Positions 45,170 through 54,369 of a stretch of DNA of 64,000 bases are shown piece after piece. Location: positions 62,001-126,000 of the forward strand of contig JAKZMJ010000008.1 of NCBI GenBank assembly GCA_030491005.1, given 5' to 3'. The stretch's first letter is position 1. Every line of letters starts with the position of its first letter. The notes beneath the pieces were generated by a model, which searched no databases, was not told where the DNA came from, and saw only the letters and a list, made by a program, of their open reading frames with translations. Made by a program: the position numbers and the translations under genes. Origin of the DNA: Sulfurospirillum sp. Lineage in GTDB: Bacteria > Campylobacterota > Campylobacteria > Campylobacterales > Arcobacteraceae.

Positions 45170-47251
45170 ATGGCTAGTTTTGATATTACTAAATATAGAG
45201 AGATGTTTGCAGAAGAAGCTGAAGAGTTATTTGAATCAGCAGATAAGATACTTTTAGAAGCTGAAAATAACGGTATGTTAGATGATGAAGAAATAAATCA
45301 ATTATTCCGTGATGTTCATACTTTAAAAGGAAGTGGTGCATCTGTTGAACTTAGTTTATTCGCTGAATTCACACATGATGTTGAAAATATGATGGACAAA
45401 TTAAGAACGCATGAACTTAAATATCGTCCAGAAATGGCTGAAACGCTAATAGATGGTTTAGATATTATGAAAGAACTTCTTGAGCTTGAAATGCATGAAA
45501 ATTTAGATAAAGATACATTTATGTCTATGACGAAAGAGTCCTTAGATGATATTAGAAATTGTATTGCTAATAAGAATGTTAAAGTAGATACTGTAAGCAA
45601 AGACGAGAAAGTCAAAGAAAATGAAAATGAGGCTTTTAAAAACTTTAATCAATCATCAACTACTAATTTAGATAGTGATGCAGTAGGTTTTTATGATGAT
45701 GACCTGAACAAACAAATCTCAAATAACTCTTATGGCTTTTTTGAAGATGATGTAGAAAAAGTTAATACAAGTAATGAAACATATGGCTTTTTTGATAAAG
45801 ATTTATATTCTGTAAAAGTTGATGATGTTAAAATCAATTCAAATCCTGATGATAATTTTGGTTTTTTTGATGATAATATACCTGTTTCTTCATCATCTGT
45901 ATTAGAATCAAACTATGAAGGTCAAAACGAAATCGCTAAAGAAAATAGTGATGAAAGTAAGAATAAAGATACTACTGTAGCTACAACTAAAATAGCTAAG
46001 AAAAATAACAATACAATAAATATTAAAAAAACAGCAAGTAGTAATAATATAAGAGTTAATCTTGATAAAATTGATTTATTAATGAATAATGTTGGAGATT
46101 TAGTTATAACAAATGCTATGCTTACTCAATTTACTTCTACAATTGAAGATGTGAAAACTAGAAATTTAGTATTAGAAAGATTAGAATTACTAGAAAGACA
46201 TATAAGAGATATGCAAGATTCAATTATGAGTATTAGAATGGTACCAATGGAATCTGTATATTCTAAGTTTCCTAAGGTTGTAAGGGATATTTCTAAAAAA
46301 CTTTCCAAAAAAGTAGACTTTAAGCATTTTGGGGATAATGTTGAAATTGATAAAGCAATGATTGAGGGTTTAACTGATCCTTTGATGCATATTATTAGAA
46401 ACTCATTAGACCATGGTCTTGAAACTCCAGAAGAACGACTTAAAAAAGGCAAAGATGAAGTAGGTTCAATTATTATGTCAGCTGAACAAGCAAATGGTCA
46501 GATGATTATTACTGTTGAAGATGATGGATATGGTATTAATGTAGAAAAAGTCGCACTTAAAGCTTTGGATAATGGTTTAATAGATGCAAAACAATATGAG
46601 AGTATGAGTGATGATGATAAAGCTATGCTTATATTTGGAGCTGGTATTTCAACTGCTGCTGAAGTTACTTCTATATCAGGTCGTGGTGTTGGAATGGATG
46701 TTGTTAATACAAATATCCATAAATTAGGTGGTGTAATTAAACTTGATACAAAATTAGGTGTTGGTACAACAGTTACCATTATGTTACCTTTAACCCTTGC
46801 TATTCTTGATGGTCTTGATATTGCAGTTGGAGATCAGAAGTATATTTTACCTTTAAGTTCAATTGTTGAATCACTTCAACCAAGTTCAGAAATGATTAAA
46901 AAAATTGGTGATGGAAGTCAAGATTTATTGATGCTAAGAGAAGAATTTATACCTGTTGTTAGAATTCATCAATTGTTTGGTGTTAAGCCAACATTTGATA
47001 ATTTAGAAGATGGAATGTTAATTGTTGTTCAATCGGCTAATACAAAAATAGCTATTTCAATTGATGAATTTTTAAATCAACATCAAGTTGTAGTTAAACC
47101 TTTAGATAAAAATTTTAGAAGTGTTGAAGGAGTAGGGGCTGCAACTGTTAGAGGTGATGGTAGTATTGGTTTAATACTTGATGTTTTAGGAATCATTAAT
47201 GCACAGAAAAAAATTGAAAAATATGTAGATGTAAAAGAAAAAGTTTCGTAG
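45170..47251 (+). CDS. cheA: Chemotaxis histidine kinase CheA
   Basis: CheA takes phosphate from ATP onto a histidine in response to receptor arrays and passes it to CheY and CheB. Domains in order: P1/Hpt (about 5-130, His50 in DVHTLKGSGAS), a long low-complexity linker (about 135-285) without a recognisable P2 domain, dimerisation P3 (about 285-345), ATPase P4 (about 350-535, with HIIRNSLDHGLE, DDGYGI, GRGVGMDVV) and CheW-like P5 (about 540-690). No receiver domain is attached, unlike the CheAY of Helicobacter. The linker holds four copies of an aromatic-acidic motif (listed separately). The length is 693 residues. Confidence 0.96.
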   Translation: MASFDITKYREMFAEEAEELFESADKILLEAENNGMLDDEEINQLFRDVHTLKGSGASVELSLFAEFTHDVENMMDKLRTHELKYRPEMAETLIDGLDIMKELLELEMHENLDKDTFMSMTKESLDDIRNCIANKNVKVDTVSKDEKVKENENEAFKNFNQSSTTNLDSDAVGFYDDDLNKQISNNSYGFFEDDVEKVNTSNETYGFFDKDLYSVKVDDVKINSNPDDNFGFFDDNIPVSSSSVLESNYEGQNEIAKENSDESKNKDTTVATTKIAKKNNNTINIKKTASSNNIRVNLDKIDLLMNNVGDLVITNAMLTQFTSTIEDVKTRNLVLERLELLERHIRDMQDSIMSIRMVPMESVYSKFPKVVRDISKKLSKKVDFKHFGDNVEIDKAMIEGLTDPLMHIIRNSLDHGLETPEERLKKGKDEVGSIIMSAEQANGQMIITVEDDGYGINVEKVALKALDNGLIDAKQYESMSDDDKAMLIFGAGISTAAEVTSISGRGVGMDVVNTNIHKLGGVIKLDTKLGVGTTVTIMLPLTLAILDGLDIAVGDQKYILPLSSIVESLQPSSEMIKKIGDGSQDLLMLREEFIPVVRIHQLFGVKPTFDNLEDGMLIVVQSANTKIAISIDEFLNQHQVVVKPLDKNFRSVEGVGAATVRGDGSIGLILDVLGIINAQKKIEKYVDVKEKVS
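45683..45880 (+). repeat. Four GFF-acidic motif repeats in the CheA linker
   Basis: Within CheA the motifs VGFYDDDL (172-179), YGFFEDDV (188-195), YGFFDKDL (205-212) and FGFFDDNI (230-237) recur in an otherwise polar linker. The shared pattern is aromatic or V, G, F, aromatic, acidic, X, acidic-like, hydrophobic. They occupy the place where P2 would bind CheY. Confidence 0.85.
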
Positions 47252-48096
47252 TGTCTAGTCCGATTACTTTACACAATAGAGTAAAAGAAATTCTTTACTC
47301 TATAACTGGAATTACATTAACTCAAAATAAAGATATTATGATTGCTAATAGATTACATAAACTCCAAAGAGATACAAACTTCACTGGAAGTATTGAAAAA
47401 TTACTTGATCGTATTGAAGAAGGTTCTTATGTAAAAGAATTTATTAATTCTTTTACAACAAATAAAACGCATTTCTTTAGAGAAGATTTTCATTTTGTAG
47501 ACTTAAGAGATAGAGTATTACCTGATTTTATCAAACAATCTAAAGAAATAAAAATGTATTGCTCAGCTTCATCTACAGGAGAAGAGCCTTACTCTATGGC
47601 AATGACAGCTTTATGTGCTCAAGAAGCATTAAAACAAAAAACAAAAGTCAGTATAATAGCTACTGATATTGATACAAATGTTTTACAATATGCAGCAAAC
47701 GGAGTGTATAGATATTCAAAATCTTCAAAAGAATTTCCAGAATGGATTAAACCACAAAAATATTTTCAAAAAAGAGTTAAAAAGAATTTTAATGATGAAG
47801 AAATATTAATTAAAATTAAAACAGAAATTCAAAAAATGTTAACATTTCAAATTATGAATTTAAATGATTCATCGTATCCTTTTTTAGAAGAAGAATTTGA
47901 TGTTATTTTTTGTAGAAATGTTTTGATATATTTTTCAAATGAAGATCAAAATAATATTTTAAAAAAACTTTTTATACATTTAAAAATGGGAGGAACTCTA
48001 TACCTTGGACATTCTGAAAATCCTCATGACTTAGGTGATTATACAAAAAGAGTAGGGCAAAATATTTTTATTAAGACCAAGGAATTAACGTGGTAA
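47251..48096 (+). CDS. cheR: Chemoreceptor methyltransferase CheR
   Basis: CheR methylates glutamates on chemoreceptors using S-adenosylmethionine. The N-terminal helical domain (about 1-70) and the SAM-binding domain are visible, with CSASSTGEEPYSMAM, IIATDIDTNVL and VIFCRNVLIYF. The length of 281 residues is typical. GTG 47251 shares a base with the cheA stop. It overlaps cheD by seven bases. Confidence 0.95.
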   Translation: MSSPITLHNRVKEILYSITGITLTQNKDIMIANRLHKLQRDTNFTGSIEKLLDRIEEGSYVKEFINSFTTNKTHFFREDFHFVDLRDRVLPDFIKQSKEIKMYCSASSTGEEPYSMAMTALCAQEALKQKTKVSIIATDIDTNVLQYAANGVYRYSKSSKEFPEWIKPQKYFQKRVKKNFNDEEILIKIKTEIQKMLTFQIMNLNDSSYPFLEEEFDVIFCRNVLIYFSNEDQNNILKKLFIHLKMGGTLYLGHSENPHDLGDYTKRVGQNIFIKTKELTW

Positions 48097-48767
48097 TTAT
48101 TGGACATAAAGATGGAAGTATTCAAAAAACTTCTAATTTAAAATTTAATCAAAAAGTAAAAGGACATTATACTCACACTATTATAGGAGGTGAGTTTGCA
48201 GTTTGTAATGATATTGACAATATTGCATTAAAAACTTTACTTGGTTCTTGTGTGGCTATAATGTTTTATGATAAAGTTAAGAAGATAAAAGCAATGAATC
48301 ATTTTTTACTACCATCTTCATCTAATACAAATGATGATATGAAGTATGGTTTATATTCAGTTGAAGCTATGTTAAACGAAATGTATAAGCAAGGTTGTGT
48401 TAAATCCAATATTAATGTAAAGATTTCTGGTGGTGCTGATATTATGCAGTTAAAACTTTCAGCACAAAGTATTGGACATAGAAATGTTGAGTTTGCAAAA
48501 GATTTTTGTAAGGCTGAAGGATTTCCTTTGATTAGTCAGCATACAAGAGGTGAACATGGAAGATTGATTTTATTAACTGATGATTTTCAAACTTTTATTA
48601 AAGTAACTAAAAAAGCAGCAACAGATAATAAAATATTAAATGAAGAAAAAGCACTTCAAACAGAAATAGCGAAAGCTCCTGTTCTTAAAGAATATGTTGG
48701 TGCTGTTGAATTATTTTCAGATGATCATAAAAAAGAAGAACCAACAATGGAGATTGAATTATTTTAA
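48090..48767 (+). CDS. cheD: Chemoreceptor glutamine deamidase CheD
   Basis: CheD deamidates receptor glutamines and can be regulated by CheC or CheY. The catalytic cysteine is in LLGSCVAIMFYD and the histidine in MNHFLLPS, followed by KISGGADIM. At 225 residues it is longer than the usual 160-180; the extra is at both ends, with a C-terminal tail of about 45 residues. GTG 48090 overlaps cheR by seven bases. Confidence 0.93.
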   Translation: MVIIGHKDGSIQKTSNLKFNQKVKGHYTHTIIGGEFAVCNDIDNIALKTLLGSCVAIMFYDKVKKIKAMNHFLLPSSSNTNDDMKYGLYSVEAMLNEMYKQGCVKSNINVKISGGADIMQLKLSAQSIGHRNVEFAKDFCKAEGFPLISQHTRGEHGRLILLTDDFQTFIKVTKKAATDNKILNEEKALQTEIAKAPVLKEYVGAVELFSDDHKKEEPTMEIELF

Positions 48768-48791
48768 TAAGGTTGATAAGGATTATTTAGT

Positions 48792-49880
48792 ATGTATACA
48801 GTATTAATTGTAGATGATTCAGCTTCTATGAGAAGAATTCTTAAAGATATGATTAACTTAATTGATGAGTTTGAAGTAATAGATGAAGCAATTGATGCTT
48901 ATGATGCCAGAGAAAAGATTAAATTGTATGAGCCTGATTTAGTTACTATTGATATAAATATGCCTAAAATGGATGGTGTGGTTTTTCTTAGAAATCTAAT
49001 GAGACTTCATCCTATGCCAGCTGTTATTATATCTAGTGAAACTGTAAGAGGCAATGATATTTTTGATGATGGAGCAGTTGGTTTTGTTCCTAAGCCAGAA
49101 GCAAATGAAAAAATATATTTATTTGCTAATAGAATTAAAGAAACTTTATTAAATCTGACATTTTTATTAAAAAGATATACACTAAAGAAACCAAAAGCAC
49201 TAAAACAAACAATTAAATTAGTAAAAATAGATGATACTAATACAAAAATTCATCCAGATGAAGTAATTAAATTAAATTTACCACTATTTCCTGGAAAAAA
49301 AGTAATAGGCATAGGATCTTCTACAGGGGGTATTGAGTCGTTGTTGAGAGTTTTTAAAGCTTTACCATTAAATCTTCCTCCTATTCTTATTACTCAACAT
49401 ATTCCTTATGGATTTTCTAATTCTTTTGCACATCGTTTGAATGATCATTCAAAAATTTTTGTACAAGAAGCAAAAGATGATATGATTTTAGAAAATGGAC
49501 ATGCTTATTTAGCACCTGGAAATATGCACTTAAGTATTGAAAAGATTAGCAATGGTGTGTATAAAACTAAATTATTAGATACTTTAAAAGTTAGTTTACA
49601 TAAACCAAGCGTTGATGTTATGTTTCGTTCTTTAAATAATATAATAGGTAGTGGTGCTATGGCTATTATGATGACAGGTATGGGAGATGATGGTACCATT
49701 GCTATTAAAGAACTACATGATAATCAAGCTTATACTATTGCACAAAATGAAGAAAGCTGTGTCGTATTTGGAATGCCAAAAAAGGCTATAGAAGCTGGAG
49801 CTATAGATGATATAATTCATTTAGATGATATATCTAAGTATATTATAAATTTTTCGCAAGGTAAAAAGGGTATTAAGTAA
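48792..49880 (+). CDS. cheB: Chemoreceptor methylesterase CheB
   Basis: CheB removes receptor methyl groups and is activated by phosphorylation. The N-terminal receiver domain has Asp8-Asp9 and phospho-acceptor Asp54 in TIDINMPKMDG. After a linker, the C-terminal methylesterase has the serine in GIGSSTGGIESL, histidine in ITQHIPYGFS and aspartate in MTGMGDDGTIA. The length of 362 residues is typical. Last gene of the che run, with 24 bases after cheD. Confidence 0.96.
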   Translation: MYTVLIVDDSASMRRILKDMINLIDEFEVIDEAIDAYDAREKIKLYEPDLVTIDINMPKMDGVVFLRNLMRLHPMPAVIISSETVRGNDIFDDGAVGFVPKPEANEKIYLFANRIKETLLNLTFLLKRYTLKKPKALKQTIKLVKIDDTNTKIHPDEVIKLNLPLFPGKKVIGIGSSTGGIESLLRVFKALPLNLPPILITQHIPYGFSNSFAHRLNDHSKIFVQEAKDDMILENGHAYLAPGNMHLSIEKISNGVYKTKLLDTLKVSLHKPSVDVMFRSLNNIIGSGAMAIMMTGMGDDGTIAIKELHDNQAYTIAQNEESCVVFGMPKKAIEAGAIDDIIHLDDISKYIINFSQGKKGIK

Positions 49881-49900
49881 GGTTTTACTTTGATACTTAA

Positions 49901-49928
49901 AAGTTTGGAAATTATAGTTTCCAAAAGT
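49901..49928. other. Candidate chromosome dimer resolution site (difH)
   Basis: AAGTTTGGAAA (49901-49911) and TTTCCAAAAGT (49918-49928) form two 11-base arms around a six-base centre TTATAG. The arms agree at 9 of 11 positions as inverted repeats, matching the 11-6-11 geometry of Xer/dif sites. It sits 22 bases upstream of xerH, where related species are reported, to my recollection, to carry difH. Outer flanks TTTTACTT and AAGTAAAA are also complementary, so the segment could instead fold as a hairpin at the end of the che operon. Confidence 0.6.
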
Positions 49929-49950
49929 AAAATACATTAAAAGGTTAATA

Positions 49951-51003
49951 TTGAAATATCCACTTGATTTTGAATCTACATTTGAACAAACTTATATATT
50001 TTGGTTATCAAGATTTATTAGAAATAAAATCACATCTCTTTCAAATAGACAAGTAAAAGATAAAAATCGTTTAGCACAGATTTTACAAGAATTAGTAAAA
50101 GGTTTTGATTTTATTGATGATTTAAAGCTTATTATTAAAGAAGTTAGAAATATTGGAATTAATAGTATTCATGTATATTTTATTCCACTTGCAAAGTTAT
50201 ATAAGTTTGTAAAAAACTATGGTGCATCTTCAATGAAAGAAATTGATGAAGAATTATTAAGTGATTTTTTAGTTACTGAAACTAGTACTTTATCAGATGC
50301 TACAAAAAAGAATTATAGAATATCTTTAATTACATTTTTTGCATATATAGATAAACAAAATGAAGAAAAAGATGGCTTTGTATATAGATATGGTATTGAG
50401 CTAAAAAACTGGGGTGGATTAAGAGGAAAAAGTGGTACCAAACTACCCTCTTTTATGCACAAAGAAGAAATCAAAAAATTTATTAAAGGCATAGAGACAT
50501 ACCCATTTAGTGCTAAAATTCTTGCTAGAAATAGACTTATTATAAAAATCATACTTTATACAGGCATAAGAGTTAGCGAAGCTATTAATATTTATTTGAA
50601 AGATTTTAATAAAGATGGTGATGCTTATATTATACAAGTTAGAGGAAAAGGTAATAAACCAAGAGTTGTTATGATAAAAGAAGAAATTATTAAAAATGAT
50701 TTATTGTCTTGGTTTGATATAAAATCTTGTGAAAATAATTTACTTTTTTGTAATCAAAAAGGAAAAGCTCTTAGTCAAGCATATATAAGCAGTATAGTTG
50801 AAAAAATACTTTTAAGTATAGGAATTAGAAAAGAGAAAAATGGTGCTCATATGTTAAGACATTCTTTTGCCACCCTACTTTATCAAAAACATCATGATTT
50901 AATCTTAGTGCAAGAAGCATTAGGACATGCTGATATTAATACTTCAAGAATATACACACATTTTGATAAGGACAAATTAAAGAAAACTACCGATATATTT
51001 TAA
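49951..51003 (+). CDS. xerH: Tyrosine recombinase XerH
   Basis: This is a site-specific recombinase of the single-Xer type used by this phylum to resolve chromosome dimers at the terminus. The N-terminal SAM-like DNA-binding domain spans about 85-160. The catalytic domain has Arg in YTGIRVSEA, Lys in VRGKGNKPR, His-X2-Arg in HMLRHSFATLL, His in LGHADINTS and the nucleophile Tyr in SRIYTHF. The length of 350 residues fits XerH rather than the shorter XerC/D. The start is TTG at 49951. Its stop lies three bases from the stop of the convergent permease gene. Confidence 0.93.
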   Translation: MKYPLDFESTFEQTYIFWLSRFIRNKITSLSNRQVKDKNRLAQILQELVKGFDFIDDLKLIIKEVRNIGINSIHVYFIPLAKLYKFVKNYGASSMKEIDEELLSDFLVTETSTLSDATKKNYRISLITFFAYIDKQNEEKDGFVYRYGIELKNWGGLRGKSGTKLPSFMHKEEIKKFIKGIETYPFSAKILARNRLIIKIILYTGIRVSEAINIYLKDFNKDGDAYIIQVRGKGNKPRVVMIKEEIIKNDLLSWFDIKSCENNLLFCNQKGKALSQAYISSIVEKILLSIGIRKEKNGAHMLRHSFATLLYQKHHDLILVQEALGHADINTSRIYTHFDKDKLKKTTDIF

Positions 51004-51006
51004 AGT

Positions 51007-52458
51007 TTATATATTTGAGGCTTGTAAATATTTTCTTATTTTTTTTGATATATAATCTATAAATATATTTAAAAATGAACATACCAATAAAAGTAAAAAC
51101 ATTTTATCAAGTCTAAAATCTGCAAATGCTGAATCTATATAAAAACCTAAAGTTGTAACTCCTAATATTCCTAAAATAGCACTTTCTCTCATAATAATTT
51201 CCCATCTATAAAATAAATATATTAAAAACTTATTGTACATATTTGGTAAAATATAATAAAAATAAAGTTCAATTTTTTTATGTGTTGTATCTAGTCCTAA
51301 GATTTTAACATTAGTATCTTTTGCTAATAAATGTGAAATTATAGAGCCATTATGTAACATTAAAGCTAAGACAGCAGGAAGCATGGACGGACCAAACATT
51401 TGTAAAAAAATATAAGCTAAAATATACTCAGGAGTTGATCTTAAAATTACAAAAAAGATATGGTTTAAAAATATAACTTTTTTGTTTAAAAATTTTAAAC
51501 AAAGTAAAGGAAAAGCAAGTAAAGCAAAAAATGCGCTAAGAACTAAAGAGATTTGTGTTAAAAATATCGTATTAATAGTTCCTATTAATATCTCATTAAA
51601 AAAGAGTTTATCAAACCACACCATAGTAGCTTCTATACCTAAGTCATTTCTAATAGGATATGGAACAATATCATTTGTGATAAATCGTATAAAATGACTT
51701 ATATTAAAAGATGTAAAATCATTAAAGTAAAAAAAAGAAGCAAGTAATAAAAAAACAAAAGTATATTTATTTAAGCAATATTTTATACTAGCTATTAAGA
51801 TATAAAATAAAATCAGCATTAACCAAACTTCGTTATACAAGCCTTGCATAAAAGAAGAAGATAAATAATAACCTAAAGTAGGAATTCCAACAAATCCTAA
51901 AATAGCAGATGACCTTAAAGCACACTCAAAACGATAAAAGGTATAAGATAATAAAGAAGATAAGGTATTTGGTATTTTGGTATATAAGAATAATGACAAT
52001 TTTCTTTTATGATATTTATCATAAAATTTATCATCTTGTTCTAATATTTCAGCATAAACTTTTCCTAAAATTGCACTATAAGGTATGATAATTGCTAAAA
52101 GTGCAGTAATGGTATTTAATCCAAAAATTTGTAAAAAGATTAATGCCCAAAAGAGTTCATGAATTGATCGTAAAAACGCTAAAACTATTTGTACAATTCT
52201 AAAATGAAAAACTAAAGCAAATAAAAATCCTATAATTGAAGACATAAAAATAGAAAATACAGCTATAAAAATTGTGCTTAAAAATGCACTTACAAGTATC
52301 GCATAGTTATTGAATTTTAAATCAACAATTGAGAAAAGAAATTTATTTATTAAGCTTGAAGTATTTGTCGTACTAATTGAAAAATCAGAAAAATAAAAAG
52401 AAATTAAAGCCGTAAGTATAAATAATATACTTACTTTACTATGTCTACTTATAAACAT
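51007..52458 (-). CDS. Double PhnE-type ABC transporter permease
   Basis: This 483-residue protein contains two homologous permease units in tandem (about 45-225 and 280-470). Each has about five to six spans and a similar late motif: RFECALRSSAILGFVGIPTLGYYLSSS in the first and RWEIIMRESAILGILGVTTLGFYIDSA in the second. PhnE permeases usually contain one unit and dimerise; here both halves are in one chain. It is the last gene of a three-gene importer, 12 bases after the ATPase gene. Confidence 0.9.
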   Translation of the reverse strand: MFISRHSKVSILFILTALISFYFSDFSISTTNTSSLINKFLFSIVDLKFNNYAILVSAFLSTIFIAVFSIFMSSIIGFLFALVFHFRIVQIVLAFLRSIHELFWALIFLQIFGLNTITALLAIIIPYSAILGKVYAEILEQDDKFYDKYHKRKLSLFLYTKIPNTLSSLLSYTFYRFECALRSSAILGFVGIPTLGYYLSSSFMQGLYNEVWLMLILFYILIASIKYCLNKYTFVFLLLASFFYFNDFTSFNISHFIRFITNDIVPYPIRNDLGIEATMVWFDKLFFNEILIGTINTIFLTQISLVLSAFFALLAFPLLCLKFLNKKVIFLNHIFFVILRSTPEYILAYIFLQMFGPSMLPAVLALMLHNGSIISHLLAKDTNVKILGLDTTHKKIELYFYYILPNMYNKFLIYLFYRWEIIMRESAILGILGVTTLGFYIDSAFADFRLDKMFLLLLVCSFLNIFIDYISKKIRKYLQASNI

Positions 52459-52470
52459 AATAAAAGTTGC

Positions 52471-53130
52471 TTATTTACATACATAATATAAGTTATTGAT
52501 ATCTTCTTTGTCTAATAAAGAACATTTTTTATCTAAAATAATCTTGCCATCTTTAAGACCAATTATTCTATCAAAGTGATTAATAGCTAAGCTAACATTA
52601 TGCAAAGAACAAATAAGCGTTTTAAATTTTACATTTAATATAGCTAAAGTTTTACTACTTAAGTATTCATCAAGTGAGGAAATAGGCTCATCTGCTAATA
52701 AAATATCTTTATTCTTAAATATCGCTCGCACAAGTGCGACTCTTTGTTTTTGTCCACCAGATAAATTGTAAATTTTTGAAAAGATTTTAGAAGATAAATC
52801 AAAATCATCTAAAATATTCTTAATTAAATCTATTTCTTTAGAAGCTGGTTTTATTAGATTTCTTATATTATATATGGTGGAGTAAGTATCAAGTCTTGCT
52901 AAATAAATATTATGAAAAACTGATAAATTATCAACTAAAGATAAGTCTTGTGGAACATAGGCAAAACTATTTTTTTGTAAACTAAATAAGTATTTTAATA
53001 AAGTAGATTTTCCACTTCCACTTTTTCCTAAGATAGCTACTTTTTCACCTATTTTAATGTTAAAACTAATAGAGTGTAAGATATCTTTTTTATTATATGT
53101 AATAGTTTGGTTTTTTAAATTAAACAACAT
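52471..53130 (-). CDS. PhnC-type ABC transporter ATPase
   Basis: This is the nucleotide-binding subunit of the importer. Walker A GKSGSGKSTLLK is near residue 36, the Q loop is in YVPQDLSLVD, signature LSGGQKQRVALVRAI, Walker B ILLADEPISSLD and the H-loop histidine in LICSLHNVSLA. The length of 219 residues is slightly short. It lies six bases after the binding-protein gene. Confidence 0.93.
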   Translation of the reverse strand: MLFNLKNQTITYNKKDILHSISFNIKIGEKVAILGKSGSGKSTLLKYLFSLQKNSFAYVPQDLSLVDNLSVFHNIYLARLDTYSTIYNIRNLIKPASKEIDLIKNILDDFDLSSKIFSKIYNLSGGQKQRVALVRAIFKNKDILLADEPISSLDEYLSSKTLAILNVKFKTLICSLHNVSLAINHFDRIIGLKDGKIILDKKCSLLDKEDINNLYYVCK

Positions 53131-53136
53131 ACAACA

Positions 53137-53979
53137 CTAATCTATAAGGTCAATTTTTCGTGCAAGATTTAAGATATGAGTATAATTGGAATTATTAGTT
53201 TTAATAAATTTACTTCTTGGAAAAGCATCTAATATATTCTTATCTTTTAAATTTAAAATAGCATTTGTTAATTTTTCACTAAAACCTTTATAATATCTTT
53301 CATCTAAATCTCCTTGCATAGTAAAATGATAATCTAAATATGTAGGTGTTTTCCAAATGATTTTTACTTTTGAAGTATCAATATTCCCAGCTTTAACTTC
53401 TTTGTCCCAAACTTTAAAATTAACAGCACCTAAGTCGTATGCACCACTTTGAACTAATTCTATTGTTTTATTATGATTATTTGAAAAACCTACTTTAGTA
53501 AAAATATCTTGTGGTTTTTTCTTTAAATATTCTCTTATATAATACTCAGGCATTAATCTTCCACTTGTACTTCCCTTAGCACCAAATAAAAAAGTTTTTC
53601 CTTTAATATTTTTGGGAAAAATTTCTGAAAACTCTAAGCTTGTATTAGCATTTGCGATAATGTAAGAGCGAAATTTAGTATCTTCAAAGCCTTGAGCAAT
53701 AGCTTTTGCATTAGGAACTAATAATCTAGCCCTTACTCCACTTAAACCACCAAACCAAGCTAATTGAACTTCTTTATTTCTAAAAGCACTAATAGAAGCT
53801 TGGTAAGATTTAACAGCTATAAATTTTACTTCAATATCTAATTGTTTACTTAAATAAGAAGCAAATTTTGAAAAACGCAAAGATAAGTTTGTCTCATCTT
53901 GGTCAGGAATGGCTGTAATTGTGAATGTTTTAGCAAAAATCAAACTTGCTAAAATAAATGTTAATAAAAGATATTTCAT
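53137..53979 (-). CDS. PhnD-like substrate-binding protein, selenate type
   Basis: This periplasmic binding protein of an ABC importer has a signal peptide at MKYLLLTFILASLIFA. ATG 53979 is preferred to the frame start 11 codons upstream. The mature part has AIPDQDETNLSLRFSKFASYL and VQLAWFGGLSGVRARL with AIAQGFED. That is a pattern I associate with the PhnD-related family annotated as putative selenate-binding proteins, rather than phosphonate PhnD. The ligand (selenate, phosphonate, phosphite or other) cannot be settled from sequence. It heads the three-gene minus-strand operon, next to the decayed insertion sequence. Confidence 0.85.
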   Translation of the reverse strand: MKYLLLTFILASLIFAKTFTITAIPDQDETNLSLRFSKFASYLSKQLDIEVKFIAVKSYQASISAFRNKEVQLAWFGGLSGVRARLLVPNAKAIAQGFEDTKFRSYIIANANTSLEFSEIFPKNIKGKTFLFGAKGSTSGRLMPEYYIREYLKKKPQDIFTKVGFSNNHNKTIELVQSGAYDLGAVNFKVWDKEVKAGNIDTSKVKIIWKTPTYLDYHFTMQGDLDERYYKGFSEKLTNAILNLKDKNILDAFPRSKFIKTNNSNYTHILNLARKIDLID

Positions 53980-54122
53980 AATACTCCAAATATTTGAAGC
54001 AAATATAGTCATAAAAATAATAATGTATTTATGTCCGACTTAAACCTTAAGTCAATGCTATTGTTTTATGAAACTATAACCACTTGAAGTAAAAATAAAC
54101 TTAAAGTAAAGTATTATTAGAT

Positions 54123-54135
54123 TATAGAGCCACTT
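54123..54135 (+). repeat. Left terminal inverted repeat of decayed IS
   Basis: TATAGAGCCACTT, an exact inverted match to 55465-55477. Confidence 0.8.
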
Positions 54136-54369
54136 CAATCAATCACAATCAAATATATAATTTTTAGTAATATTTTAAGCTTTAAAAAATAGTTATTATT
54201 TCTAACTTGCATAATTTACAATATATTATCAAAAAAAAATCACATTTTTTATTCCTTATGGTTTGTAAAATTCAGTATTTTTAATAAATTTCTATTAATG
54301 GTCATGTAATAAGTTTTAAACTTTGATGTTACAAATAGATAAAATTCCAAATGTAAAACACAAGCTACC

